This document shows positions 54,283 through 62,572 of a DNA stretch of 64,000 nucleotides, piece after piece; positions within the stretch are counted from its first letter, which is position 1, and each line of letters begins with the position of its first letter. The DNA is taken from NCBI GenBank assembly GCA_022510505.1, contig JAFLTL010000001.1, forward strand, positions 1 through 64,000, read 5' to 3'. Made by a program: the position numbers and the translations under genes. Below the pieces are notes generated by a model. The model was not told the origin of the DNA. It did no database searches and saw nothing but the letters and a program-made list of their open reading frames with translations. The stretch is from Muribaculaceae bacterium (GTDB lineage: Bacteria; Bacteroidota; Bacteroidia; Bacteroidales; Muribaculaceae).

Positions 54283-54959
54283 TGGACATTCCCCGGTCAC
54301 TGAAAGAAATTCTAACTACTTTGCCATCTGATGGGAAGGTGACACTTGTAGCAGTGTCTAAGTTCCATCCTGCAGAATCGGTTATAGCGGCCTATGATGC
54401 CGGTCAACGCGTGTTCGGAGAAAGCAGAGTACAGGAACTTGTAGCTAAAGCAGCCGAGTTGCCAGATGATATTCAGTGGCATTATATAGGTCATTTACAA
54501 ACCAACAAGGTGAGCCAGTTATTGAAGGTCAGTAATCTTTCATTAATAGAGAGTGTCGACTCTTTTAAACTACTTGATGTTTTGGAAACTACAGCTCAAA
54601 AATTGAGCCGTAGGATTGATATTCTTCTTGAAATTCATGTGGCACGTGAAGAAACAAAGAGTGGTTTCAATACGGCAGAATTGATTTCCTGGTACAAGAA
54701 CGGCGGACCATCCAACCTGAAATTCCTTCGGATTCGAGGTCTGATGGGGATGGCTACCAACACTGATGACGAAACGGAAATAAGGAAAGATTTTCAGTCA
54801 ATAACTACTTGTTTCAACAAAATAAAAGAATTATCTTCAACCCCTGAAGATTTCGACATCCTTAGTATGGGTATGAGCGGTGACTACCAGATTGCCATAG
54901 GTGAGGGTTCGAACATGGTTAGGATCGGATCGTCGATATTCGGTGAACGTTCCTATTGA
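54282..54959 (+). CDS. YggS-family PLP-binding protein
   Basis: A 225-residue pyridoxal-phosphate homeostasis protein of the YggS/PROSC family. The PLP lysine is in LVAVSKFHP (about residue 26), and GESRVQE, WHYIGHLQTNK and MGMSGDY are characteristic. It buffers PLP and affects amino-acid pools. Encoded with DUF4494. Confidence 0.92.
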   Translation: MDIPRSLKEILTTLPSDGKVTLVAVSKFHPAESVIAAYDAGQRVFGESRVQELVAKAAELPDDIQWHYIGHLQTNKVSQLLKVSNLSLIESVDSFKLLDVLETTAQKLSRRIDILLEIHVAREETKSGFNTAELISWYKNGGPSNLKFLRIRGLMGMATNTDDETEIRKDFQSITTCFNKIKELSSTPEDFDILSMGMSGDYQIAIGEGSNMVRIGSSIFGERSY

Positions 54960-55002
54960 ACATGCATATATTTCAAACTAAAAGAAATTAAACCCAAGTA
55001 TC

Positions 55003-57798
55003 ATGAAAATTAAAAAAATTGTTTCTATAGCGGCAGTGTTCTCGTTCTTCGGGGTAAATGCTCAGGTGACCTCGTCGCCGTCTCCATTGCAAATTGATTC
55101 GGAGGACATTGTAGTATATTTTCATGCAAATCAGGGGAACAAGCAGTTGGCAAATCTCCCGGCCACTACAGAAATTTATGCCCATACGGGGGTTATTACC
55201 AATAATAGCAAGTCGGATACAGACTGGCAATATGCACCTTCGTGGCTCGATAATTCCGATAAATATCGTCTGGAATATGTAGAAGATAATTTATGGTCTC
55301 TTTACATTGGCGACATCCGCTCTTATTACGGAATTACCAATCTAAATGAGAAGGTCGAGAAACTTGCCTTTGTTTTTCGTAATGCCGGTGGTACGTTGGA
55401 AGGAAAGACATCAACAGGTGGAGACATATTCCTAGATGTAGTAGATTCAGGTCTTCAAGTCATCATCGAAGCTTCCAACACCAACGAGATAATAACGTCG
55501 GCTGATCCCACAGTAGAATTCACTGTTTCGACGACTATTCCGGCCAATATTATGATGTGGGTTGATAACCTTTTAGTCGCCGAGGAAAGCAACACGACAG
55601 TTCTCAATACTACGTATACTTTTGAGGAGCCCGGAAATTATATAGTTGATGTGGTTGCGTTCAATGATGACGAGCGCGTCACTGCATCGCGCAAATATTG
55701 TTATGTAGGTCAGTCGGTCTATGAACCTTATCCCGGTGTTCCCGCAGGTGAGGCACCTCCAATGGGGCCCGTTGCAAATCCTGATGGGACAGTCACCTTC
55801 TGTTTCGCAGCGCCAGAGAAAGCAAACATGATGATTGTAGGTGCATGGAACAATTATGCCCTAGATTATAATCAGGTCATGAACTACACAGTCGATGAAA
55901 ACGGATTCAAGTACTTTTGGTGGACAAGTGAAGAACTTGACCCGTCGACGATGTATGGCTACTTCTTCATCGTAGATGAGAGCATCAAAGTTGCTGATCC
56001 CTATGCACGGCTTGTGCTTGATCCGTGGAATGACAAATATCTTGACACCAGTGCGTTTGTTGGTTTGCCTCCATATCCTGAAAACAGCATTCAAAACACG
56101 CCCTTGTCAATCTATCAGATGAATATCAACGAGTATGACTGGCAGGTTACTGATTTCAAGGTGGTCGATCCTTCCAATCTGATAATCTATGAACTCCTTT
56201 TCCGTGATTTCACAGGAACTGAAGGAAAGTCGCTCGGTAACGGCACGGTGCAGCAAGCTATAGAAAAATTGCCCTATCTTAAAACGTTGGGTGTAAATGC
56301 TATCGAAGTTTTACCAATCATGGAATTTACGGGAAACATATCATGGGGATATAATCCGAATTTCTATTTCGCGGTTGACAAAGCCTACGGAACGCCCGAT
56401 GACTATAAAGAATTCATTGACCTGTGTCATCAGAACGGTATAGCTGTAATCCTCGACATGGTGTTCAACCAAAGTGACGGTCTTCATCCGTGGTATCAAA
56501 TGTACTCGGCAAGTGAGAACCCATTCTATAACATTCCCGACGCTCCTCACGCTTATAGTGTACTGAATGACTGGAACCAAGGATTTCCTCTAGTTCAGCA
56601 ACAATGGGCCGATGTTATCAAGTATTGGATGACAGAATATAAATTTGATGGTTTTCGCTTTGATCTCGTTAAAGGTTTGGGTGACAATGATTCCTATGCC
56701 AATGATGGTATGGCGGCAACTGATGCCTATAATCAGTCGCGAATCGACCGCATGATTGGTTTTAATGAGTTGGTGAAGAGTATTAACCCAAATGCTTATG
56801 TCATAAACGAAGACCTCGCGACTGCTCGTGAAGAGAATGCTATGGCCGAATATGGTCTTCTAAACTGGGCCAATATCAACGATCCGGCCTGTCAGTTTGC
56901 AATGGGGTATAGCTCAGGTTCCGACATGAATCGTCTATATGCTCCTCTTGACTCCAGGATATGGGGTTCAACAGTATCCTATCTTGAAAGTCACGATGAA
57001 CAACGTCTTGCTTATAAACAGAATCAATGGGGGTTCAGTGGTGTGAAGGGTAATGTTGTCAACAGCATGCATCGTCTTGGATCGGCTGCTGCTCAAATGA
57101 TACTTTCACCGGGAGCTCACATGATTTGGCAGTTCTCAGAGATGGGTAATGCCGAGAATACCAAGACCGACATCGGCAATAACGTAGATCCTAAGAAAGT
57201 AGACTGGGCGTTACTGGATGAACCAAATCATAAGGGTCTTTATGATAATTACTGTGAGTTAATTGCGTTACGCAATAAAAATCAGGAACTTTTTACTCAG
57301 GAAGGAAACACTTTCACGATGGAATGTAATTCCAACAACTGGGGGGGAGGTCGTTATCTTTACTCGGCCAACAGTGACAGCACCAAGGTTCTCATTACTG
57401 TGATAAACCCCAACACGACTGGTGTCACTACTTTCTCTAATGTTCGTTTCCCTTCAAACGTGAAAGCCGACTATTATATCGCATCGAAATCCTATAACTC
57501 GTCTCCATCGTTTGATGTTTCTGCAGGCACCGTCACCGTAGAAGCTAACTGCTACGTTACAATAGCAACAGAAAATGTGGCTGAAATCCGGGATATTTTC
57601 AGCGAAAATTCTAATCGACTGATTATCAATTCTGCTCATGGAGAATTATCGGTAGAAAGCGCAGATGGCCAGGTTTCGATCTTTACAATCGACGGATCCC
57701 TTGTCGCCATGTTAAGTGTCAATGAAAGAATCTCGGTTAGCCCGGGTATCTATATTGCTCGCGATTCAAAAAATTCGCTTAAAGTTTTGGTAAAATAA
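55003..57798 (+). CDS. Secreted GH13 alpha-amylase with T9SS-like C-terminal domain
   Basis: A 931-residue exported glycoside hydrolase. A signal peptide (cut near VNAQ, residue 21) is followed by N-terminal beta domains (about 30-240) and an E-set-like module (about 260-330; MMIVGAWNNYAL). The GH13 barrel contains DMVFNQ (about 484), nucleophile Asp554 in FRFDLVKG, acid/base Glu603 in NEDLA and Asp665 in ESHDEQ. The last 60 residues (QVSIFTIDGSLV, PGIYIAR, KVLVK) resemble a type A T9SS sorting domain, or its relic. It probably degrades alpha-glucans, but no Sus-type outer-membrane genes are adjacent. It is first in an operon with three small genes. Confidence 0.9.
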   Translation: MKIKKIVSIAAVFSFFGVNAQVTSSPSPLQIDSEDIVVYFHANQGNKQLANLPATTEIYAHTGVITNNSKSDTDWQYAPSWLDNSDKYRLEYVEDNLWSLYIGDIRSYYGITNLNEKVEKLAFVFRNAGGTLEGKTSTGGDIFLDVVDSGLQVIIEASNTNEIITSADPTVEFTVSTTIPANIMMWVDNLLVAEESNTTVLNTTYTFEEPGNYIVDVVAFNDDERVTASRKYCYVGQSVYEPYPGVPAGEAPPMGPVANPDGTVTFCFAAPEKANMMIVGAWNNYALDYNQVMNYTVDENGFKYFWWTSEELDPSTMYGYFFIVDESIKVADPYARLVLDPWNDKYLDTSAFVGLPPYPENSIQNTPLSIYQMNINEYDWQVTDFKVVDPSNLIIYELLFRDFTGTEGKSLGNGTVQQAIEKLPYLKTLGVNAIEVLPIMEFTGNISWGYNPNFYFAVDKAYGTPDDYKEFIDLCHQNGIAVILDMVFNQSDGLHPWYQMYSASENPFYNIPDAPHAYSVLNDWNQGFPLVQQQWADVIKYWMTEYKFDGFRFDLVKGLGDNDSYANDGMAATDAYNQSRIDRMIGFNELVKSINPNAYVINEDLATAREENAMAEYGLLNWANINDPACQFAMGYSSGSDMNRLYAPLDSRIWGSTVSYLESHDEQRLAYKQNQWGFSGVKGNVVNSMHRLGSAAAQMILSPGAHMIWQFSEMGNAENTKTDIGNNVDPKKVDWALLDEPNHKGLYDNYCELIALRNKNQELFTQEGNTFTMECNSNNWGGGRYLYSANSDSTKVLITVINPNTTGVTTFSNVRFPSNVKADYYIASKSYNSSPSFDVSAGTVTVEANCYVTIATENVAEIRDIFSENSNRLIINSAHGELSVESADGQVSIFTIDGSLVAMLSVNERISVSPGIYIARDSKNSLKVLVK

Positions 57799-57808
57799 AA
57801 TATTATAA

Positions 57809-58300
57809 ATGAATTGCATTAAGCAACTTGCTAAATTCTGTGTCGTTGTTTTTTTGACACTTTCGGTTTTACAATGTCGTAGAACCGGAGTGGACGATGC
57901 TTTGAATGTCATAGACCAAATGATTTCGGCCAATGAATATGAAGCGGCTCAGAGTTTATGTGACGAGTTATTGGAAAATGTCAGGAATGACAATTCAACT
58001 GTCATGACTCCCAGCCGTCTATGCCGTCTTGCGGTAGATTTCATGACCCTTTCCGAGCAAAATCCGAATGCAACGGAATCAGACGAAAACATTACGACTG
58101 CCGTAGCCCTATTCACTGAAGCTAAAGTTATTTCGGAAGATTCAGTTCTTACATTCATTTCCCAGGCAATCAATGAACAGTCGGCTAATGCCGAAGTTTT
58201 ATTTCAGCTTACAAAAGCAGCCGACCGTTTCCAAGGGGATGACGTTGAAATAATTTTTGAGGAACCCGATTCCATAGTTGCGATAGATGAAAACAAATGA
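57809..58300 (+). CDS. Hypothetical lipoprotein with helical repeats
   Basis: A 163-residue protein. A hydrophobic signal ends in SVLQC (Cys23), an imperfect lipobox with Gln before Cys. The mature part consists of helix pairs resembling TPR units (ALNVIDQMISANEYEAAQSL, and LTFISQAINEQSANAEVL). It begins 11 bases after the amylase and overlaps the SUI1 gene by 14 bases. A role in envelope protein contact is possible, but I do not recognise the family. Confidence 0.75.
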   Translation: MNCIKQLAKFCVVVFLTLSVLQCRRTGVDDALNVIDQMISANEYEAAQSLCDELLENVRNDNSTVMTPSRLCRLAVDFMTLSEQNPNATESDENITTAVALFTEAKVISEDSVLTFISQAINEQSANAEVLFQLTKAADRFQGDDVEIIFEEPDSIVAIDENK

Positions 58301-58631
58301 TTTGCAGGCCGGCTTGAAAGTGTTCCTTGAGAACAATCCCGGGTTAGTTAACGACCTTGATAAAATCGTGGAGGAGAAAACCTCGGTGGACACTCGTTTT
58401 AAAACCGCTCTCCATGTCTCAGTAGAGAAAAAGGGGAGATCCGGAAAAATTGCGACTTTCATAGACGGATTGGAGGAATGGACACCTCAGCAGGTTGAAG
58501 AGCTCGCGGCTGAAATGAAAAAGAAATTAGGAACAGGGGGGTCCTGTCGCGAAAATGAAATATTGATTCAGGGAAATCGTCGAGACGATGTTGTCTCATT
58601 CCTCAAAAGCAAAGGATTCAAGACAAGATGA
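58287..58631 (+). CDS. SUI1/eIF1-like (YciH) translation factor
   Basis: A 114-residue protein of the SUI1/YciH family: VEKKGRSGKIATFIDGLE (about 45-62), LGTGGSCRENEILIQGNRR (about 81-99) and the terminal FLKSKGFKTR. The short N-terminal helix region replaces the disordered tail of eIF1. Bacterial YciH modulates start-codon discrimination. It overlaps the lipoprotein gene before it by 14 bases and folA by four, so all are one operon. Confidence 0.88.
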   Translation: MKTNDLQAGLKVFLENNPGLVNDLDKIVEEKTSVDTRFKTALHVSVEKKGRSGKIATFIDGLEEWTPQQVEELAAEMKKKLGTGGSCRENEILIQGNRRDDVVSFLKSKGFKTR

Positions 58632-59119
58632 GTTCGATTATCGTTGCCGTTACAAATGATAATGCGATTGGTTTGAAAGGAGAATTGCTTTACCGTGTTG
58701 GTGCGGACATGAAGCATTTCAGGTCGATTACGATGGGTCACCCAATAGTCATGGGTCGCAAGACTTTCGAGTCGTTTCCAAACGGTCCCCTTCCAGGCAG
58801 AAGGAACATAGTTGTTTCTCGAAATCCCGGCTTTAAGGCCGACGGAATAGAGTTATATGACAATCTGATGGATGCGCTTAGGGCAGCTGGGGATGAAGCA
58901 TTTGTGATAGGTGGTGCTGAAATTTATCGTCAGGCCATTGATTGGGTTGATACTTTATATTTGACTCGTTTTGATGTGAGTCGACCCGATGCCGACACAT
59001 TCTTTCCCGAAATAAATCAGGAGCATTGGATTATTGTTGATGCATCGCCCAGTTTCCATGATGACAAAAACGGTATAGATTATAAATTCGTTGAATTAAA
59101 ACGTAAAAAAAACGGATGA
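58628..59119 (+). CDS. folA: Dihydrofolate reductase
   Basis: A 163-residue reductase. Motifs are VAVTNDNAIGLKGEL (about 6-20), MGRKTFESFP (about 42-51) and FVIGGAEIYRQA (about 91-102). It makes tetrahydrofolate using NADPH and is the trimethoprim target. It is last in the amylase operon and is followed by a terminator. thyA is not adjacent. Confidence 0.95.
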   Translation: MSSIIVAVTNDNAIGLKGELLYRVGADMKHFRSITMGHPIVMGRKTFESFPNGPLPGRRNIVVSRNPGFKADGIELYDNLMDALRAAGDEAFVIGGAEIYRQAIDWVDTLYLTRFDVSRPDADTFFPEINQEHWIIVDASPSFHDDKNGIDYKFVELKRKKNG

Positions 59120-59143
59120 CCATTCTCAGACATCCGTTTTTGG
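59109..59143 (+). terminator. Terminator of the amylase-folA operon
   Basis: AAAACGGATG and CATCCGTTTT form a perfect 10-bp stem with a 12-base loop, followed by T. It overlaps the folA stop and faces the convergent DUF362 gene. Confidence 0.85.
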
Positions 59144-59157
59144 TGTTTATTTCTTAG

Positions 59158-60192
59158 TTATTCTTTAGGGTCAAGAATTACGATAGTGTAGTTTTGAGTA
59201 CCCAGTCCTATTTGTTCGGCATATTCTACAGTGTGAGTGCCGTGAAGTTTGTTAATTCTTTCCTTCAGAGATTCGGCCGTATCACCTTCGCTGGGTTCAT
59301 GATTGAATACCATATCAAGGCATGCGCGGTCGAGAGCTACCGGATCGGTTGATGCGAGAATGCCCATATCCTTCAGTTCGGGAGCGTGAGGATTACCGTC
59401 GCAGTCACAGTCAATCGACATATTGTTCATGACGTTGATGTAGACGATGTCTTTTCCTTCCTGCTTGAAGTAGTCATGCACTGCCTGTGCCGATGCGGCC
59501 ATTGATTCTAGGAAACCGTCTTGATTGTCGACATGTTCCCAAAGATGTTCGGGGGTGTCAACCACACCTGCAGAATGAATATAAGCCTTGCCGTCGGCAG
59601 AAGCCACACCGATACTGGCGTTTTTAAGTACTCCTCCGAAACCTCCCATTGCATGTCCCTTGAAGTGGGCAAGATTTATCATGAAATCATAGTTGGGAAG
59701 ATGAGAACCGACCATGTCATATTTTATCCAAGTTGTATCTCTAACAGGGATGTTGATTGAACCGTCGGCATCCAGAATATCCACATCTGCTATATCAAGA
59801 TAGCCTCTTTCGGCTATAGCTTTCAAATGGTCTTCGGTTTTAGACCTGTTTCCTCCGTAGGCGGTGTTACATTCAACTAGAGTTCCATCGACTTTCTGCA
59901 CCAGATTTTTAATCAATTCGGGGCTTAGATTGTTTGATTTGCTAGATTCTCCGGTCGAAATCTTCACAGCAACACGTCCCGACGGTTTAACTCCGAGCGC
60001 GTCATAGATAGCAACCAAACTCTCGGGTGAGATTTCTTGAGTGAAATAAACGGTTGCAGGTTCTTTTTCAGTTTGTTCGGTTGCATTTGCCTCTTCGTTT
60101 TGTGCCTTATTTTTTGCGCCACAAGAAGTGATTACACAAAGAAATAAAAATGCAACCAAAGTGCTTAGTGCAGGCCTAAGGTGTTTTTTCAT
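59158..60192 (-). CDS. DUF362-domain lipoprotein
   Basis: A 344-residue predicted lipoprotein with lipobox ITSC (Cys24), an E/T-rich linker, and a DUF362 domain (about 60-340). Conserved segments include NTAYGGNRSKTEDH, AHFKGHAMGGFGG and CDCDGNPHAPELKDMGILAS with a CxC pair. Many DUF362 proteins carry ferredoxin domains; none is present here. Location at the periplasm or surface is inferred. The enzymatic role is unknown. Its own promoter lies upstream. Confidence 0.87.
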   Translation of the reverse strand: MKKHLRPALSTLVAFLFLCVITSCGAKNKAQNEEANATEQTEKEPATVYFTQEISPESLVAIYDALGVKPSGRVAVKISTGESSKSNNLSPELIKNLVQKVDGTLVECNTAYGGNRSKTEDHLKAIAERGYLDIADVDILDADGSINIPVRDTTWIKYDMVGSHLPNYDFMINLAHFKGHAMGGFGGVLKNASIGVASADGKAYIHSAGVVDTPEHLWEHVDNQDGFLESMAASAQAVHDYFKQEGKDIVYINVMNNMSIDCDCDGNPHAPELKDMGILASTDPVALDRACLDMVFNHEPSEGDTAESLKERINKLHGTHTVEYAEQIGLGTQNYTIVILDPKE

Positions 60193-60241
60193 AAAAGGTG
60201 GATTAAAGCAATATTTTGGTTAATGAATTTGTTTTGTGTTA

Positions 60242-60273
60242 CAAAAATAATATAAAAATGTGACCTATCCAAA
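60242..60273 (-). promoter_or_regulatory. Promoter of the DUF362 gene
   Basis: On the minus strand TTTG (60273 to 60270), a 20-bp spacer and TATTTTTG (60249 to 60242) form a complete Bacteroidetes promoter. The start near 60236 gives a leader of about 44 bases. Confidence 0.75.
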
Positions 60274-60288
60274 TCTTTAACATTTCAT

Positions 60289-61296
60289 TTATTTTTCAAA
60301 ACTTGATTTTTTAGGTACAATTGTTTCAAAAGCTTGTATAATTGACTCCATTGTTTCCTCGTAGTTTTTTATGTGAATATTATCATTCAAGCAAATAAGA
60401 GAATAACTTTGATTTTTGATCGCCTCGACTGCCTGTTTCGGTTTTACCATTAAAGGAAACATTTTTGTGTCGGTATAGGTGTTGTAAGGTTCAAACCGGC
60501 TTCTACAAATTTGCCACATCCTAAAGAGTTCCGGAGTCAGATCGTCCAATGCTCTGAATCGGTTGATTGAAGTGGCGGTGAGTTCTTTGTCAGCGATCTG
60601 CCACACTTCTTCAAAAGTCGACTTCAAATAGGGCTGGGCATTGTGAGGTGTTCGCAGGGTAATGAATTTCGAATATGGTAGCAGGAGGTAATTCATCATT
60701 CTTTTTGAACCGTAACTTTGATGAAACCATTTGTCTTTGTCTTTTTTCAGTGTCTCCTTCTTGTTGAAATGTCGGTTAATAATTTTGACATTGTTTTTAA
60801 TTCTAACATACCATTGTGACCAAGAGGGGTTATATTGAAACACCGCAATGTCGCGAGGCAAACCATTCAAGAAGAAGCGCTCCTTGTCTATAGGTCGAAT
60901 GATATAGAAGTCGTCGTTGAAGTAGACGAAATGGTTAGAAAGATCTTCTATTTTGTGAATATATCGCTCGATGACTACTGAATTGTAAGTTGGAAGGAAT
61001 TCCGATGGAATAAAGTCTTTATGATCAACAAGATGAATTTTCGGGTTGCCAGTGTCTAGCCATTCAGGACGTTGTCCACTGGTGATAAAATGTATTCGGT
61101 TGACCCATGGAGCGAACTTTTCTACACACCTGAACCAATATTTCAACATTCCGTAGTCTCTGAAACGAGCTTTTGAAACACCGTTCTTCGTGTTTTTTTT
61201 CTCACCCGAATATTTATTGAATTCTTTCTGCCATTCAGGGTCGTTCATGTCAACCCAAGTAACAACGAAATCTATAGGATAATTTTCTTGGAACAT
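60289..61296 (-). CDS. Stealth-family capsular polysaccharide phosphotransferase
   Basis: A 335-residue cytosolic protein with the Stealth conserved regions in order: CR1 IDFVVTWVDMNDPEW (about 8), CR2 RFRDYGMLKYWFRCVEKFAP (about 44) through NHFVYFNDDFYII (about 117), CR3 RTPHNAQPYL and a CR4-like tail. Stealth proteins transfer sugar 1-phosphates during capsule or exopolysaccharide synthesis. The glycosyltransferase gene is 128 bases upstream in the same direction, so they may build one glycan. No other capsule genes are in view. Confidence 0.9.
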   Translation of the reverse strand: MFQENYPIDFVVTWVDMNDPEWQKEFNKYSGEKKNTKNGVSKARFRDYGMLKYWFRCVEKFAPWVNRIHFITSGQRPEWLDTGNPKIHLVDHKDFIPSEFLPTYNSVVIERYIHKIEDLSNHFVYFNDDFYIIRPIDKERFFLNGLPRDIAVFQYNPSWSQWYVRIKNNVKIINRHFNKKETLKKDKDKWFHQSYGSKRMMNYLLLPYSKFITLRTPHNAQPYLKSTFEEVWQIADKELTATSINRFRALDDLTPELFRMWQICRSRFEPYNTYTDTKMFPLMVKPKQAVEAIKNQSYSLICLNDNIHIKNYEETMESIIQAFETIVPKKSSFEK

Positions 61297-61424
61297 GCTA
61301 CTTAAATCATTTGCACCATCTTTTATGGCTCCAAAGCCACAACCTAAAGTTTTAACATTATCGTCTTTTCATATTCTTTCCAGAAACTGCTTTTTCAGCA
61401 TCCTTATTAGCGACAATCGGTAGG

Positions 61425-62207
61425 TCATTTTCCCAGGTTAAGTTTCAACATCAGATCATTGAAATGATTCAGGATATTATTTAATGCTGCCGAGTTGCGG
61501 TCAATTCCGCCCTTAAAGTTTATCGTTTTCAGAGACAATGATTTTGGTTTGCCCAGACTTTTCGGTTTATTATATCCGAATGGAACGGGAAGAATCTCAG
61601 TATCATTGGCAGTAGCGGCAGCCCAGAACCAGATATCGTCAGTTGTGGGAGCCAACTCCCGGAACAAATTTGGGTCGAGCATATCCTTTCTCAATGAGTT
61701 AGGAGGGTAGAGTACACCCGCGCAGCCGGTTGGAATGTTCAATTGTCCGTGGCGCCACTTCTTTGTCAGGAAGTGATACCACCGGTATTTCTTCCATTTC
61801 TTATAAGGTTTTCCCAAGGCGATTTTCTTGGCTCGATGGGCTAGAATCGCTTCTGGTTGTTCCGCATGGGCCTCCAGTAACTTTTGAATCATTCGAGGGT
61901 GATAGTAGACATCATCATCGACTGTTATAATGACATCATCGGGGAAGTCATGAAGAGCAGGAATAAGTTTACGGTAGGAGCGGATGTCGAGCGGATAGTC
62001 GCGAATTTCAAAGACAGAGTTATTCCTTTCGAGTTCAAGCAACTGATTGGGAAGTCGTCCGTTCTCAAACTGACTGAGTGTGACATATAGGACTATCTTG
62101 TCGGGAATTACCTTTCCATTCAGCAATGACTTAATTGCTCCGGTGGCAAAATCAATAGCTGCAGGGAAAGAAGTCAGAGATACTATGATTTTACGATGTT
62201 TTTTCAT
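61425..62207 (-). CDS. Glycosyltransferase (GT-A fold)
   Basis: A 260-residue protein starting at ATG 62207 (MKKHRKIIVSLTSFP). An earlier in-frame ATG is rejected because the intervening part lacks family similarity and overlaps the -7 box. It has SLTSFPAA, the acceptor/UDP segment RKLIPALHDFPDDVIITVDDDVYY with a DDD metal motif, NIPTGCAGVLYPP, and TTDDIWFWAAA. The pattern resembles Bacteroidetes glycosyltransferases near Stealth genes. The donor sugar is unknown. Confidence 0.82.
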   Translation of the reverse strand: MKKHRKIIVSLTSFPAAIDFATGAIKSLLNGKVIPDKIVLYVTLSQFENGRLPNQLLELERNNSVFEIRDYPLDIRSYRKLIPALHDFPDDVIITVDDDVYYHPRMIQKLLEAHAEQPEAILAHRAKKIALGKPYKKWKKYRWYHFLTKKWRHGQLNIPTGCAGVLYPPNSLRKDMLDPNLFRELAPTTDDIWFWAAATANDTEILPVPFGYNKPKSLGKPKSLSLKTINFKGGIDRNSAALNNILNHFNDLMLKLNLGK

Positions 62208-62214
62208 TCTTGTA

Positions 62215-62222
62215 CAAATATA
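62215..62222 (-). promoter_or_regulatory. -7 element of the glycosyltransferase gene
   Basis: On the minus strand TATATTTG (62222 to 62215) would start transcription near 62209, only 2-3 bases before the ATG at 62207. A -33 match is not visible. Confidence 0.5.
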
Positions 62223-62293
62223 GAAAAAACGGAATAATTGAGAGCGGATTAATCCTGACCGGAAAGGAAAAATGGAATGCTTTTTTAAATCAG

Positions 62294-62324
62294 TTGGTAG
62301 ATATTCCAAAAAAACTTATCTTTG
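62294..62324 (+). promoter_or_regulatory. Promoter of tRNA-Ser
   Basis: TTG (62294-62296), a 20-bp spacer and TATCTTTG (62317-62324) match the consensus. The start near 62330 is 15 bases before the tRNA. Confidence 0.75.
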
Positions 62325-62344
62325 CACCGTCAAAATGACTGAAA

Positions 62345-62432
62345 GGAAAGATGCCGGAGTGGTCGATCGGGGCGGTCTCGAAAACCGTTGTACCCTTTTC
62401 GGGTACCCAGGGTTCGAATCCCTGTCTTTCCG
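62345..62432 (+). tRNA. tRNA-Ser (anticodon CGA)
   Basis: An 88-base type II tRNA. Acceptor GGAAAGA pairs with TCTTTCC, discriminator G; the anticodon stem GCGGT/ACCGT encloses loop CTCGAAA with anticodon CGA (codon UCG). The long variable arm (GTACCC/GGGTAC) and the T arm with GGTTCGAATCC confirm the serine identity. CCA is not encoded; the sequence after the discriminator is CAAAA. Confidence 0.97.
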
Positions 62433-62462
62433 CAAAAAAGCGAAGTTCATCTTCGCTTTTTT
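62433..62462 (+). terminator. Terminator of tRNA-Ser
   Basis: Stem GCGAAG/CTTCGC with a TTCAT loop is flanked by A6 and T7. A classic intrinsic terminator directly after the tRNA. Confidence 0.88.
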
Positions 62463-62572
62463 TGTTAAAGGGATGGCAATTACAGTTTACAATTTTAGTT
62501 AAAGGAGAGAAGCTTATATTTTTAGAATTAGGATTTTTTGTGTATTTTAGAGGCAAATAAATTAATAGTTAT

